64,000 nt of DNA from Pelagihabitans sp963710535 (GCA_963710535.1 CAVQAW010000003.1:682001-746000); one strand, 5' to 3'; numbered from the stretch's first letter, positions 17,471 to 27,066 are shown. Program-made: numbers and translations. Notes: generated from the sequence alone by a model not told the origin.

Positions 17471-19225
17471 ATGAAAGAATTAAGACACCTTAATAAATAC
17501 TTCAGGAAATACTGGTTAAAATTGTTTATTGGGGTGATCATTACGATCATCGCCAGGATTTTTTCTTTGGTGATGCCGTCGTATGTAAAAAATTCAATAG
17601 CGGTAATCGAGAAATTTTCGGCCTCCATCATTCAGGAAGCGGAAGCGCGTGAACTGCTCTTACAGTATATTCTGATCATTCTGGGAACTGCACTGCTCTC
17701 GGGTTTCTTCACTTTTTGGATGCGACAAACGATTATCAACGTGTCGCGCTATATCGAATATGACCTCAAAAATGAAGTCTTCGATCATTACCTCTATCTG
17801 AACCTCGACTTTTACAAAAGAAACAGAACCGGTGACCTGATGAACCGGATCAGCGAGGACATCAACCAAGTGCGCATGTACGCCGGACCGGCGATCATGT
17901 ACGGCATGAACGCCCTGACCTTGTTCGTCTGTCTGATTCCCCTGATGTTCATCAAAGCCCCTACCCTTGCATTTTATACCATCGCGCCTTTTCCGATCTT
18001 GTCATTTTTAATATACAAGATCAGCAAGATCATCCATAGGAGGAGCACCAGGGTACAGGCCTTCCTATCGAAACTATCGACCTTCACCCAAGAATCGTTT
18101 TCGGGCGTAGCCGTGATCAAGGCCTATGGCCTGGAGCCCAGGATACATGCGGATGTGAGCGCCCTGGCCATTGAAGGCAAGAATAAAAGTGTGGAGCTTG
18201 CCAAGGTCGACGCTTGGTTTTTTCCCTTGATGATCTTGCTGATCGGGGTGAGCAATATTTTTGTGATCTATATCGGTGGCAAACAATACATGAACGGCGA
18301 AATAACTTCAGTAGGCGTTATTGCCGAGTTCATTCTCTATGTGAACATGCTGACCTGGCCTGTCGCGATCGTGGGTTGGTTGACCTCCATGGTACAACGG
18401 GCAGAGGCTTCGCAGAAAAGGATCAATGAGTTCCTCAAGGTACAGCCCAGCATAAAGAATGAAGTTGAAAAGGAAACGCCCATCCAGGGAAAAATTGAAT
18501 TCAAAAATGTAAGCTTCACCTATGAAGACACCAATATAACGGCAATCGACAACCTATCATTCACGATCAACCAGGGGGAAACGGTCGCTATTTTGGGTAA
18601 AACCGGATCCGGTAAATCGACGATCCTGGATCTTATCGCACGCCTATATGATGTGACTTCCGGTGAAATCCTCATCGATGGGGTTCCTATCAGGGAGTTA
18701 AACCTGAACAGCCTGAGGAGCGCCATTGGGGCCGTTCCACAAGACGCTTTTCTTTTTTCGGATACCATAGCCAACAATATCAAATTCGGCAAAGACAATG
18801 CCAGTAGGGATGAAGTGATCGAGGTTGCCAAAAAAGCGGTCGTGCACGATAACATCATCGGCTTTTCAAAGCAGTACGAAACAATCCTAGGGGAGCGGGG
18901 CATCACCTTGAGCGGCGGACAAAAACAAAGGGTCTCCATTGCACGTGCCCTTTTGAAAGACCCGAATATTTATCTTTTCGATGATTGCCTATCGGCCGTT
19001 GATACAGAAACGGAAGAGGTAATTTTAAGCAACCTGAAACAGGCATCGCAAAACAAGACCACCCTCATCGTTAGCCACAGGGTTTCCTCCGCAAAAAATG
19101 CAGACAAAGTATTGGTTTTGGAAAACGGCAGACTCATCCAACAGGGTACACACGAAATTTTGAACGCAACCGAAGGCTATTATAAGGAGCTCTATCTGAA
19201 CCAGCTTTCCGAGAAAGAAAACTAA
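17471..19225 (+). CDS. ABC exporter, fused membrane and ATPase domains
   Basis: 584 residues. A six-helix type-I exporter membrane domain (about 1-320) is followed by a nucleotide-binding domain with Walker A GKTGSGKST (about 376-384), Q-loop VPQDAF and signature LSGGQ (480-484). The Walker B region reads YLFDDCLSAVD, so an Asp stands where the catalytic Glu normally is. In known heterodimeric exporters this marks the degenerate half, yet no second half-transporter gene lies next to it. The H-loop is VSHR. The substrate is unknown (drug or lipid export typical). The start is fixed by the promoter at 17419-17449. Confidence 0.93.
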   Translation: MKELRHLNKYFRKYWLKLFIGVIITIIARIFSLVMPSYVKNSIAVIEKFSASIIQEAEARELLLQYILIILGTALLSGFFTFWMRQTIINVSRYIEYDLKNEVFDHYLYLNLDFYKRNRTGDLMNRISEDINQVRMYAGPAIMYGMNALTLFVCLIPLMFIKAPTLAFYTIAPFPILSFLIYKISKIIHRRSTRVQAFLSKLSTFTQESFSGVAVIKAYGLEPRIHADVSALAIEGKNKSVELAKVDAWFFPLMILLIGVSNIFVIYIGGKQYMNGEITSVGVIAEFILYVNMLTWPVAIVGWLTSMVQRAEASQKRINEFLKVQPSIKNEVEKETPIQGKIEFKNVSFTYEDTNITAIDNLSFTINQGETVAILGKTGSGKSTILDLIARLYDVTSGEILIDGVPIRELNLNSLRSAIGAVPQDAFLFSDTIANNIKFGKDNASRDEVIEVAKKAVVHDNIIGFSKQYETILGERGITLSGGQKQRVSIARALLKDPNIYLFDDCLSAVDTETEEVILSNLKQASQNKTTLIVSHRVSSAKNADKVLVLENGRLIQQGTHEILNATEGYYKELYLNQLSEKEN

Positions 19226-19303
19226 AAAATTGTTGTCCAAACCGCTTTTTTTTTCCATTTTTGATAGATTAACACCTAATTAATCAACTAGAAACAATAA
19301 GAA

Positions 19304-19684
19304 ATGGGCGAAAGAAACATTGAGGATCAGGAGGAAATTTATTCCAAAGTGCTAAGGGCAGGAAGAAGAACTTATTTTTTTGATGTCAGAAGCACAAAAG
19401 CCGGTGATTATTACCTAACGATTACCGAAAGCAAGAAATTCACACATGACGATGGTTCCTTTCATTATAAAAAACACAAAATTTATCTCTATAAAGAAGA
19501 TTTCGAGGCTTTTAGGGAACATGTTGAGGAAATGATGGATTATATCATCAACGAAAAAGGTTCAGAGGTCATTTCCGAAAGGCACCAAAAAGACTTCAAG
19601 AAGGAGGAAGAAGCAGATTTTAGCGAAAATGGCGAGGCCTCCCCGACAGATAAGTTTACCGATATCGATTTTGATGATATTTAA
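19304..19684 (+). CDS. PUR-family nucleic-acid-binding protein (DUF3276)
   Basis: 126 residues. The single PUR-type repeat (about 12-85) is clear: YSKVLRAGRRTYFFDVRSTKAGDYYLTITESKK and KHKIYLYKEDFEAFREHVEEMMDYI. An acidic, low-complexity tail (EEEADFSENGEASPTDKF) follows. Proteins of this group are widespread in Bacteroidetes and resemble eukaryotic Pur-alpha and Borrelia BpuR, which bind single-stranded DNA and RNA; the role here is unknown. A strong terminator lies 36 bp after the stop. Confidence 0.9.
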   Translation: MGERNIEDQEEIYSKVLRAGRRTYFFDVRSTKAGDYYLTITESKKFTHDDGSFHYKKHKIYLYKEDFEAFREHVEEMMDYIINEKGSEVISERHQKDFKKEEEADFSENGEASPTDKFTDIDFDDI

Positions 19685-19719
19685 AGGTCATCACCATCCT
19701 AAATAGACTTAGTGCATCA

Positions 19720-19746
19720 ACGGCCTTTTATTATGGGCCGTTTTTT
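19720..19746 (+). terminator. Rho-independent terminator after the DUF3276 gene
   Basis: ACGGCC and GGCCGT form a 6-bp GC-rich stem with a 10-nt loop, followed by six T. Confidence 0.85.
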
Positions 19747-19777
19747 ATATTTAAACCCAGACTTAATTCCTTTTTAA

Positions 19778-22300
19778 ATGAAAAGATTATTCCTTTTGAC
19801 GGCATTCATTTTCTGCCAAAGCCTTATTGCCCAAGAAAAAGTGGAGCTGAACTATTACCTTCCCCAAAATATTTCCTACGACCCGAGCATTCCCAAACCC
19901 ATCGATATCATCGGGCATGAAGTTGGCGAATGGCACGTGACCCACGATAAACTGATGTTTTATATGCAGACGCTCGCCAGTGTCAGTGAACGTATCTCGA
20001 TCGAAAATCGCGGCTTCACCTTTGAAGGCAGACCGATACTGTTGCTCACCGTGACTTCCCCAAAAAACCATCAAAATATAGAGGGGATTAGAAAGGAACA
20101 TCTGTCCCTTACTGAAAAGGGGGGAACCACCGTCGATCTGCAAAAAATGCCCCTTGTGGTCTACCAAGGTTTTTCGGTTCATGGCAATGAGCCCAGCGGC
20201 TCGAACGCCGGCCTGGCCTATGCCTATTACCTGGCCGCTGCCCAAGGACCCGAAATCGAAAAAATGTTGGAGAACACCATCATCCTTATGGATCCCTCTT
20301 TCAATCCGGATGGATTGCAACGCTTTGCCTATTGGGCCAATACCAATAAAAGCGAAAACCTCAACGCAGACGGGAATGAAAGGGAATACCACGAAGTTTG
20401 GCCAGGAGGCCGAACCAACCATTATTGGTTCGACATCAACAGGGACTGGCTGCCCGTGCAATTGCCCGAGAGCAGGGCCCGCATTTCAACCTTTCATAAA
20501 TGGATGCCCAATATATTGACCGACCATCATGAAATGGGCACCAATTCTACCTTCTTTTTTCAACCCGGGGAACCCACAAGGGTGCATCCGTTGACCCCGA
20601 AGATCAACCAAGAACTCACGAAGGAAATTGGGACCTACCATGCAAAGGCCTTGGATAAAATCGGGTCTTTGTATTATTCCGAAGAAGGTTACGACGATTA
20701 CTATTATGGCAAAGGATCCACCTTCCCCGATGTGAACGGCTGCATCGGAATCCTTTTCGAGCAGGCCAGCTCACGGGGCCATGTGCAGGAAAGCGAGAAC
20801 GGTTTGTTGACCTTTCCCTTTACCATAAGAAATCAATTTACCACCGCCCTTTCTACCATCGAGGCGGCCCAGAACATGCGCGAAAAAATTCTGAAATATC
20901 AAAGGGATTATTTTGAGGAAGTCAGAAATGAAGCCGCCAGAAACAAAACCAAGGCCTTGGTGTTCGGCGATAGCAAAGATGCCAACAAAGCTTGGCACCT
21001 GGCAGAGATCTTGAGCCGCCATGGGATAAAATTCCATGAATTGGCCAATGACGCCACCATCAGTGGCAAAACCTTTACCAAGAACAATAGCTATGTGGTA
21101 CCCATGGATCAAAAGAATCCGCGGTTGATTCAGGCCATGTTCGAAAAAAGAACCACCTTCACCGATAGCCTATTCTATGACATCTCCGCCTGGACCTTCC
21201 CCTTGGCCTTCGATCTGGATTATGCGGAAGTGCCCACCATGGCTAACGCCGGACCCGAAATCGGAGATTTTAAACCCTTGACGGGAGGCGTTGACCGGGA
21301 AAGCGACTATGCCTACCTTTTCGAGTGGAACGATTATTATACCCCAAAGGCCCTCAACGCCATTTTGAACAAAGACATCCGCGCCAAAGTCGCAAAAGGA
21401 CCCTTTCGCCTTGAGGGGCAGGCTTATGACTATGGCACCATCATGGTCCCTGTACAAAATCAAATTTTAAACAAAAAGGCGCTGCATGATTTTTTGAATG
21501 AGGTCGCCAAAGAAGCCAAAATAAAAATTACGGCGGTGGGCACAGGACTTACCCAGGGGATCGACCTGGGCAGCAACGATTTTGAGGCCTTGAAGAAACA
21601 AGAAGTCGGACTTCTGGTGGGCAATGGCATTGCGAGCAACGATGCAGGTGAGATATGGCACCTATTCGACCAACGGTACGATATGAAGCTCACCAAGTTG
21701 GATACCGATTATTTCAATCGTATTGACCTGAGCCGTTACACGGCCATTATCATTCCCAATTCATGGGGCGGATCCTTGGACAATAAAACCGCCGACAAGC
21801 TCAAGGAATGGGTGAAGAATGGCGGTATTGCCATCGGGTATTTGAGGGCTGCAGAATGGTTCGAAAAAAACGAAATGATGAAACTAACCTTTAAAAAGGA
21901 CAGCCTGATTGCGAAAAACATATCCTTTGCCCAAAAACGCGACTTCTTAGGGGCCCAGGTTACGGGAGGTGCCATTTTTGAGGCAGCCCTCGATCGTTCA
22001 CACCCAATCGGCTATGGCTATAAAAATGCCAGGGTGGCCTTGTTCAGGGATTCCAACGTTTATTTGGAAGCGGACAAAGACAGCTACAACAACCCGTTGA
22101 GGTATCTTCAAAACCCGTTGTTGAGCGGTTATATCTCCGAAGAAAATCTCAAATTGCTCCAAAATAGCGTACCCTTTCAAGTACAAAAATTGGGGAAGGG
22201 AAAAGTGATCGTTTTTACCGATAACACCAATTTCAGGGCTTTCTGGTATGGGACCAATAAATTATTGATGAATGCCATATTTTTTGGGGGAGTGATGTAA
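19778..22300 (+). CDS. Secreted M14-family zinc metallopeptidase
   Basis: 840 residues. It has a signal peptide (cut near SLIAQ, about residue 19). The carboxypeptidase-like domain lies at about 40-360. Zinc ligands appear to be H135 and E138 (VHGNEPSG) and a histidine in LTDHHEMG (about 250). FNPDGLQRFAYWAN, FDINRDWLP and QASSRGHVQ fit the M14 substrate pocket. The C-terminal half (about 380-840) has a class-I glutamine amidotransferase-like look (GGSLDNKTADKLKEWVKNGGIAIGYLRA). It likely trims peptides outside the inner membrane. Specificity is unknown. Confidence 0.9.
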   Translation: MKRLFLLTAFIFCQSLIAQEKVELNYYLPQNISYDPSIPKPIDIIGHEVGEWHVTHDKLMFYMQTLASVSERISIENRGFTFEGRPILLLTVTSPKNHQNIEGIRKEHLSLTEKGGTTVDLQKMPLVVYQGFSVHGNEPSGSNAGLAYAYYLAAAQGPEIEKMLENTIILMDPSFNPDGLQRFAYWANTNKSENLNADGNEREYHEVWPGGRTNHYWFDINRDWLPVQLPESRARISTFHKWMPNILTDHHEMGTNSTFFFQPGEPTRVHPLTPKINQELTKEIGTYHAKALDKIGSLYYSEEGYDDYYYGKGSTFPDVNGCIGILFEQASSRGHVQESENGLLTFPFTIRNQFTTALSTIEAAQNMREKILKYQRDYFEEVRNEAARNKTKALVFGDSKDANKAWHLAEILSRHGIKFHELANDATISGKTFTKNNSYVVPMDQKNPRLIQAMFEKRTTFTDSLFYDISAWTFPLAFDLDYAEVPTMANAGPEIGDFKPLTGGVDRESDYAYLFEWNDYYTPKALNAILNKDIRAKVAKGPFRLEGQAYDYGTIMVPVQNQILNKKALHDFLNEVAKEAKIKITAVGTGLTQGIDLGSNDFEALKKQEVGLLVGNGIASNDAGEIWHLFDQRYDMKLTKLDTDYFNRIDLSRYTAIIIPNSWGGSLDNKTADKLKEWVKNGGIAIGYLRAAEWFEKNEMMKLTFKKDSLIAKNISFAQKRDFLGAQVTGGAIFEAALDRSHPIGYGYKNARVALFRDSNVYLEADKDSYNNPLRYLQNPLLSGYISEENLKLLQNSVPFQVQKLGKGKVIVFTDNTNFRAFWYGTNKLLMNAIFFGGVM

Positions 22301-22302
22301 AT

Positions 22303-22341
22303 ATCCCACCCTTGTCCATAGCCAAGTATGGGATTATTTTT
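22303..22341. terminator. Possible terminator between the M14 peptidase and DUF1801 genes
   Basis: ATCCCA..CTTG pairs with CAAG..TGGGAT around an 8-nt loop, with two internal mismatches, and is followed by TATTTTT on the plus strand. The genes on either side converge here. Confidence 0.45.
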
Positions 22342-22699
22342 CTTTGGCGTGATGCAAATTCTCCTGAATGCGAAACCTGATGATCTTATCGATCAAATGC
22401 CAGGGCATGGGCTGGTTCAAGGGAAACTGAATGGATCCCTTGCCGGTCTTGTAGGCTTCGAGTTCCTTACTGAAGGCTATGTTGCCAGACGGTAGGGCGT
22501 AAAGGCCAATATGGTTTTTAAATGCGGCAAAATAGATCAAGTCTCTGCCATAGAGCCGAAATGCCGGCATCCCGTATGCGATTTTTTCCTCTGCTCCGGG
22601 AGCCGCTGCATGAATGGCATTCCTTAACTGTTGAAGGACCTCCTGCACCGCTTTGGGGCAACCAGCCATATAGGCATCCATGTTTTCAGGTTTCTCCAT
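22334..22699 (-). CDS. DUF1801 (YdhG-like) domain protein
   Basis: 121 residues, the whole length being one DUF1801 domain: MDAYMAGCPKAVQEVLQQLRNAIHAAAPGAEEKIAYGMPAF, LIYFAAFKNHIGLYALPSG and KGSIQFPLNQPMPWHLIDKIIRFR. The fold is shared with the Bacillus Fra iron-chaperone-like protein; the function is unproven. It is the last gene of a three-gene operon with VOC and SRPBCC genes (gaps of 9 and 5 bp). Confidence 0.88.
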   Translation of the reverse strand: MEKPENMDAYMAGCPKAVQEVLQQLRNAIHAAAPGAEEKIAYGMPAFRLYGRDLIYFAAFKNHIGLYALPSGNIAFSKELEAYKTGKGSIQFPLNQPMPWHLIDKIIRFRIQENLHHAKEK

Positions 22700-22708
22700 G
22701 GCAAATTT

Positions 22709-23548
22709 TTATGCGTTTTCCAATTGGCTCAATTCGAGCTTTTTCATCCCCATTAGGACCTTCATGACCCTTTCCGATTTGGCGGGATCGCTCATCAACT
22801 TGCCCAGGTTTGACGGAACCACCTGCCATGAAAACCCAAATTTGTCCTTGAGCCAGCCACATCTGCTTTCTTCGCCTCCCGCCGTTAACTGGTCCCAGAA
22901 GTAGTCGATTTCTTCCTGACACCCGCATTCGATGACCAACGATAGGCCTTCGGAAAAGTGCAGATCATGGGAGAATCCACTATCCATAAGAATAAACTTT
23001 TGATTTGACAGGCTGAATTGGGCATGTGCAATTTTACCGCCTTGAAGGGTATCGGTATCGTCATAGCGATGGATGAAACGCAGCTGGGAATCGGGAAATA
23101 AGGAAGTATAGTATTTGATGGCCTCATCGCCCCGGCCAAATTGTGCCCCTGTGAACATCAGGGCCGGAATGATCTTCTGCCCAATATCAGCTACTTTGCC
23201 CATCGACAATTGCCAAGATACCCCATAACCATCCTGAACCCAGCCATACCTTTCGCTCCAATCGTAGCGGTCGAGCGGCATCATCACCATGCCATCCTCT
23301 TTGAGTCTTTCCCATAGGCCATCGATTTCCTGTTGGGTTTCACAGGTAACATAGAACGACATACTGGCATTGGGCTTAAATTGTGGCCCTCCGTTCAAGG
23401 CCATGAACCGATGGCCGCCCAGTTCAAAACCAACGACGACCGGGTTGACCGATCTAATCGTGGCATCCTTGAACACGGAGCAATAAAATTCCGCAGCTTC
23501 CTTGGCATTGCCATCGAACCAAATACAAGGGTAAATTTTATTTGACAT
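22709..23548 (-). CDS. Tandem VOC (PhnB-like) domain protein
   Basis: 279 residues made of two PhnB/3-demethylubiquinone-methyltransferase-like VOC domains (about 1-130 and 145-270). Both carry the same framework: PCIWFDGNAKEAAEFYCSVFKDA and PALMFTGAQFGRGDEAIKYYTSLFPDS; FMALNGGP and FILMDSG; GWVQDGYGVSWQL and GWLKDKFGFSWQVVP. The fold binds metal or small ligands in glyoxalase-like enzymes, but no substrate can be named. Middle gene of the SRPBCC-VOC-DUF1801 operon. Confidence 0.9.
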   Translation of the reverse strand: MSNKIYPCIWFDGNAKEAAEFYCSVFKDATIRSVNPVVVGFELGGHRFMALNGGPQFKPNASMSFYVTCETQQEIDGLWERLKEDGMVMMPLDRYDWSERYGWVQDGYGVSWQLSMGKVADIGQKIIPALMFTGAQFGRGDEAIKYYTSLFPDSQLRFIHRYDDTDTLQGGKIAHAQFSLSNQKFILMDSGFSHDLHFSEGLSLVIECGCQEEIDYFWDQLTAGGEESRCGWLKDKFGFSWQVVPSNLGKLMSDPAKSERVMKVLMGMKKLELSQLENA

Positions 23549-23553
23549 CTTCT

Positions 23554-23979
23554 TTAGATCGGTTCGGATTCGACATATCGCTTGAAATTATCCAAGATAG
23601 CCTGCCATCCATTTTTCTGCATTTCGAGGGGGTTGGTCTCCTCTGCTTCGAAGGTTTCCGTGATTTGGGTTTTTCCGTCGACCTCAATAAACTGAATTCC
23701 GACCATTCTTCCATCCCCAAGGGTATAGGAAATTAGATGGTTCGGTTCAACTTCGATATAAGTACCCCAAAGATCAAAACCGAAACTGCCGTCCTTGGCT
23801 TCCATTCTGGCCTTAAAAACACCCCCGACACGAAGGTCGTTTTCTGCCTTAGGGGTATGCCAATCCGGAGAGGCACTGTTCCATTCTTGAATATGCCGTG
23901 GCTCGGTCCAATACGTCCAAACGACGCCAGCGGGTGCCTTTACCGTGGTTTTGACCGTAATTTGTTTGGGATTGTCCAT
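23554..23979 (-). CDS. SRPBCC (AHSA1-like) family protein
   Basis: 141 residues, one START/SRPBCC ligand-binding fold: ITVKTTVKAPAGVVWTYWTEPRHIQEWNSASPDW, GGVFKARMEAKDGSFGFDLWGTYIEVEPNHLISYTLGDGR, and the C-terminal helix QKNGWQAILDNFKRYVE. This AHSA1-type subgroup is often encoded with VOC and DUF1801 proteins, as here. The ligand is unknown. First gene of the operon; the VOC gene follows after 5 bp. Confidence 0.9.
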   Translation of the reverse strand: MDNPKQITVKTTVKAPAGVVWTYWTEPRHIQEWNSASPDWHTPKAENDLRVGGVFKARMEAKDGSFGFDLWGTYIEVEPNHLISYTLGDGRMVGIQFIEVDGKTQITETFEAEETNPLEMQKNGWQAILDNFKRYVESEPI

Positions 23980-24085
23980 AAGCCCAATAATGGCTGAACC
24001 TTACCTAATGGCTTGCATTCAAACGATTTATCCTATTAAAGATAAGGGCAATCCAACATATTTCCTATCAATCAGGGTGAATTAT

Positions 24086-25132
24086 TTATGCCCATTTGAC
24101 GTAGGCCCAATTAAAAAGAAAGAGGCCGATCACCGACATCATTGCCGTTAGGGAGTTGATCCACAAAGCCAAGCCCAATACGAGGAGCAGGTAGTAAACC
24201 GGCACTGAGAATAGGGCGAAGCCAAAACGAAAAGTGGCCATGAACTCGGGTTCCCAAACCTTAGGCTTTAACCAATACTTCCAGCCCAGAACAATCGGCA
24301 GGTTCAACAAGCAGAACAGGGCAAAGAACAAGCGGGACGGTATTTCATTTTGCCTCATTTTAGGTTTGATTGCCTCAGGTTTCCCTGCCACAAGTCGCGC
24401 AACAGCCGTATTCACTTCTTTCGGATTCAAATAATCCACCCCCATTGCATCCAGTTGTGCGACCAAATGGTCGTATTTCCCCAAATCGTCAATGTGGGTA
24501 GTCAGTGCCATAAGCTTTGCCTTGACGGTCTTTTTTACACCTTGGGTGGTAGCGGGAAAGTCATCGCCATCGAATAATTTTCGCAAAGGAAGGGCATCTC
24601 CGTAATGAACCGCCACCCGATCTGGGAATTCTATTGCCTGCATATAATTGAACCCAACCGGGAGCATATATAGATCCTGATCGGGAGACAGGTTTTGGGC
24701 CATGAATAAAATACGGATAAAACCATTGCTCAAAGGGCGAACCCTTCTTTTCAGGTTATGGTTGGCTTCCGGAAAAATAACGATTGCCTCCCCTTGGGCC
24801 AGCAATTGGGCACATCTTGCGAAAATTTCCTCGTTTTGCCGAATGGTGTCCCTACCATCCCGAATGCGATAAACGGGCATCATTTGTAAATAATTGAAAA
24901 ATCGGTTGAGCCATGGATTGGTGAAGACATCGGAACGCGTCAAAAAATAGGGTCTCCGATCGCAACTGACCGCAATGAGCAATACATCGATGAGGGCATT
25001 TTGGTGATTGGGCAAAAAAAGGACGGGGCAATCGGGAGGAATGTTTTCCCTGCCCTGCAGTTCGAGCTTCCCATAATAGAGGTATAAACTGTACTTGATC
25101 CAAAGCTTCAATATCCCGTAACCGATCTTCAT
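24086..25132 (-). CDS. Lysophospholipid/glycerol-3-phosphate acyltransferase (PlsC family)
   Basis: 348 residues. The acyltransferase block I reads FLPNHQNALIDVLL (His and Asp separated by five residues, a variant seen in Bacteroidetes homologues of the NHxxxxD motif). AIVIFPEANHNLKRRVRPLSNGF resembles block III. Two or three hydrophobic segments at the C-terminus (about 265-340) should anchor it in the inner membrane. It probably acylates lysophosphatidic acid or a similar lipid. Its ATG overlaps the symporter stop by 4 bp (ATGA), so it is translationally coupled. Confidence 0.88.
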   Translation of the reverse strand: MKIGYGILKLWIKYSLYLYYGKLELQGRENIPPDCPVLFLPNHQNALIDVLLIAVSCDRRPYFLTRSDVFTNPWLNRFFNYLQMMPVYRIRDGRDTIRQNEEIFARCAQLLAQGEAIVIFPEANHNLKRRVRPLSNGFIRILFMAQNLSPDQDLYMLPVGFNYMQAIEFPDRVAVHYGDALPLRKLFDGDDFPATTQGVKKTVKAKLMALTTHIDDLGKYDHLVAQLDAMGVDYLNPKEVNTAVARLVAGKPEAIKPKMRQNEIPSRLFFALFCLLNLPIVLGWKYWLKPKVWEPEFMATFRFGFALFSVPVYYLLLVLGLALWINSLTAMMSVIGLFLFNWAYVKWA

Positions 25133-26052
25133 CTGGCCAATTCTTCATTTTCCAATGCGCGATAGCCCCATATGCCGGCCAACAGCAAACCGGTAACCAA
25201 ATGCCAAATCCCCCAAAATGCCGCGACGAGTGCCATCCCGCCCAAACCATCAAAAAAAGTGAAGATGAGCAAAAGGCCCAGCCCCGAATTTTGGATTCCC
25301 GTTTCGATGGTGATCGATCTTACATCCCTATCGGGCAATCTGAATCCCTTCGCAATCGTAAACCCAGCCGAAAAAGCCAAAAGGTTATGAAGTACCACGA
25401 TCCAAAAGACATACCAAACATATTCCATGAAAATAGCACGGTTGTTATAAAATGCCATAAAAATTAAGGACACAAAAAACAACAAGGAAACCATTTTGAG
25501 GAGTTTACCCATTGTTTGGGCCGGTTTGGGCCAATAGTGGTTCACTGTCATGCCCAGGATCAAAGGAATCAGAAGGAGCAAAGAGACCACCTTCACCATT
25601 TGTACGGGTGAGATCTCGATTTCCCTTAAAATGTTGGCCGATGGCCCATATAGCGACCCCCAAAATTGCAGGTTCAGGGGGGTAAAAACCACTGCGAACA
25701 AAGTCGCGAAAGCAGTAAGGCTTATCGAAAGGGCGGTGTTTCCCTTGGCCAAATGGGTCATGAAATTTGAAACATTTCCGCCTGGACAAGCTGCTACCAT
25801 GAACATTCCCAAAGCCATGCTCGCCATGGGTTGAATGATAATCACCAAAACATAGGTCAAGGCCGGCAACAGCACAAATTGACCAAAGATGCCGACCAAA
25901 ATCGATTTGGGTTTTTTGACTATCCCCTTAAAATCGTTTGGGGAAATATGCAAGGCGATACTGAACATCACCAGGGCTAGGGCAATATTCAACACCCATT
26001 GTGCCTCGGCATCAAAATTAATATGAACGATATCTAAGAGATTTTCACTCAA
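25129..26052 (-). CDS. Bile acid:sodium symporter (BASS) family transporter
   Basis: About 307 residues with nine or ten membrane helices. Family signatures are MVAACPGGNVSNFMTHLAKGNTALSISLTA and ETGIQNSGLGLLLIF. I place the start at a TTG at 26052 (MSENLLDIVHINF), 4 bp after the csaA stop. A longer GTG start at 26148 would overlap csaA by about 90 bp with a non-membrane leader, which is less likely. It should move an organic anion with sodium; the substrate is unknown. Part of csaA-symporter-plsC, overlapping plsC by 4 bp. Confidence 0.88.
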   Translation of the reverse strand: MSENLLDIVHINFDAEAQWVLNIALALVMFSIALHISPNDFKGIVKKPKSILVGIFGQFVLLPALTYVLVIIIQPMASMALGMFMVAACPGGNVSNFMTHLAKGNTALSISLTAFATLFAVVFTPLNLQFWGSLYGPSANILREIEISPVQMVKVVSLLLLIPLILGMTVNHYWPKPAQTMGKLLKMVSLLFFVSLIFMAFYNNRAIFMEYVWYVFWIVVLHNLLAFSAGFTIAKGFRLPDRDVRSITIETGIQNSGLGLLLIFTFFDGLGGMALVAAFWGIWHLVTGLLLAGIWGYRALENEELAR

Positions 26053-26056
26053 TATT

Positions 26057-26395
26057 TCATGCGATTTTGAGTCCGTTGGCCACCCGTTCTTCCGGTAGGA
26101 GCAAAACAACGTCTTGGCCCTCGACCGCACCCAATATAAGACATTCACTCATAAAGTTTGCTATTTGTTTCTTTGGAAAATTAAGCACGGCCGCTACCTG
26201 TTTGCCCAACAACTGCGATTTGGCATAACGCTTAGTCAGTTGCGCTGATGACTTTTTGATGCCTATGTCTGATCCAAAATCGATCTTGATCTGATAAGAG
26301 GCATTTCGGGCTTCTGGAAAATCATTTACTTCAATGATAGTACCGACGCGGATATCCACTTTGTCAAAGTCGGCCCATTGGATGGTTTCCTTCAT
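26057..26395 (-). CDS. csaA: tRNA-binding domain protein, CsaA family
   Basis: 112 residues, one OB-fold tRNA-binding domain: DFDKVDIRVGTIIEVNDFPEARNASYQIKIDFG, GIKKSSAQLTKRY, LLGKQVAAVLNFPKKQIANFMSECLILGA. This is the standalone CsaA form, which binds tRNA and has been linked with Sec-dependent secretion in Bacillus (family knowledge). First gene of a three-gene minus-strand operon. Confidence 0.93.
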   Translation of the reverse strand: MKETIQWADFDKVDIRVGTIIEVNDFPEARNASYQIKIDFGSDIGIKKSSAQLTKRYAKSQLLGKQVAAVLNFPKKQIANFMSECLILGAVEGQDVVLLLPEERVANGLKIA

Positions 26396-26505
26396 TTCGA
26401 TTCTGGTTTAAATAAGATTTAAAGTTCAAACAGCAGCTAAAAATAGCGTTTATGGCAAAATTATTCCAATTACCTTTAACTTTATGGAAAGTAAAATCTT
26501 GAAAA

Positions 26506-27066
26506 ATGGCGAGAACGGCCAGTAAAATGTTGCCTTTGGGCACGAAGGCGCCCGATTTTAGTTTGAAGGACACTGTCAGTGAAAAGACCTTGGGGCTCAA
26601 AGCATTGAAGGGAAGCAGGGGCACGTTGATCATGTTCATTTGCAACCATTGCCCCTTTGTGATCCATGTGAACCCTATGATAAGTGCATTGGCCAAATTA
26701 TACCAGGCCAAGGGAATAGCATTTGTGGCCATTTCAAGCAACGATATCGAGAACTACCCCCAAGACGCACCCCATCTGATGAAAAAAAAGGCCAATGAAG
26801 CCGGCTTTACATTTCCCTATTTATACGATGCCACCCAAGCAGTTGCAAAAGCCTATCAAGCAGCATGTACCCCAGATTTCTATTTGTTCGATGGGCAGTT
26901 GGAACTGGTTTATCGGGGACAACTCGATGATTCCCGACCGGGCAACGGCATACCGCTTGATGGCATGGATCTGCGGCAGGCGATGGACGCACTGTTGCAA
27001 GGAAGTCAAATCGATCCGGTTCAGAAACCCAGTATTGGCTGCAATATTAAATGGAAAGCCAACTGA
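26506..27066 (+). CDS. Thioredoxin-like (redoxin) family protein
   Basis: 186 residues. GTKAPDFSLKDTVS begins an AhpC/TSA-type fold, and FICNHCPFV gives a CxxC pair (Cys46, Cys49). PDFYLFDGQLELVYRGQLDDSRPGNG is the cis-proline and C-terminal part. This NHCP-type subgroup of thioredoxin-like proteins is common in Bacteroidetes and proteobacteria; its partner is unknown. There is no signal peptide, so it is cytoplasmic. A GNAT acetyltransferase gene follows after 6 bp. Confidence 0.9.
   Translation: MARTASKMLPLGTKAPDFSLKDTVSEKTLGLKALKGSRGTLIMFICNHCPFVIHVNPMISALAKLYQAKGIAFVAISSNDIENYPQDAPHLMKKKANEAGFTFPYLYDATQAVAKAYQAACTPDFYLFDGQLELVYRGQLDDSRPGNGIPLDGMDLRQAMDALLQGSQIDPVQKPSIGCNIKWKAN

Noticed and set aside
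26053..26148. Long GTG start of the BASS symporter
   Set aside because: It would overlap the csaA coding sequence by about 90 bp and add a basic, non-membrane leader; a TTG at 26052 fits the family start.
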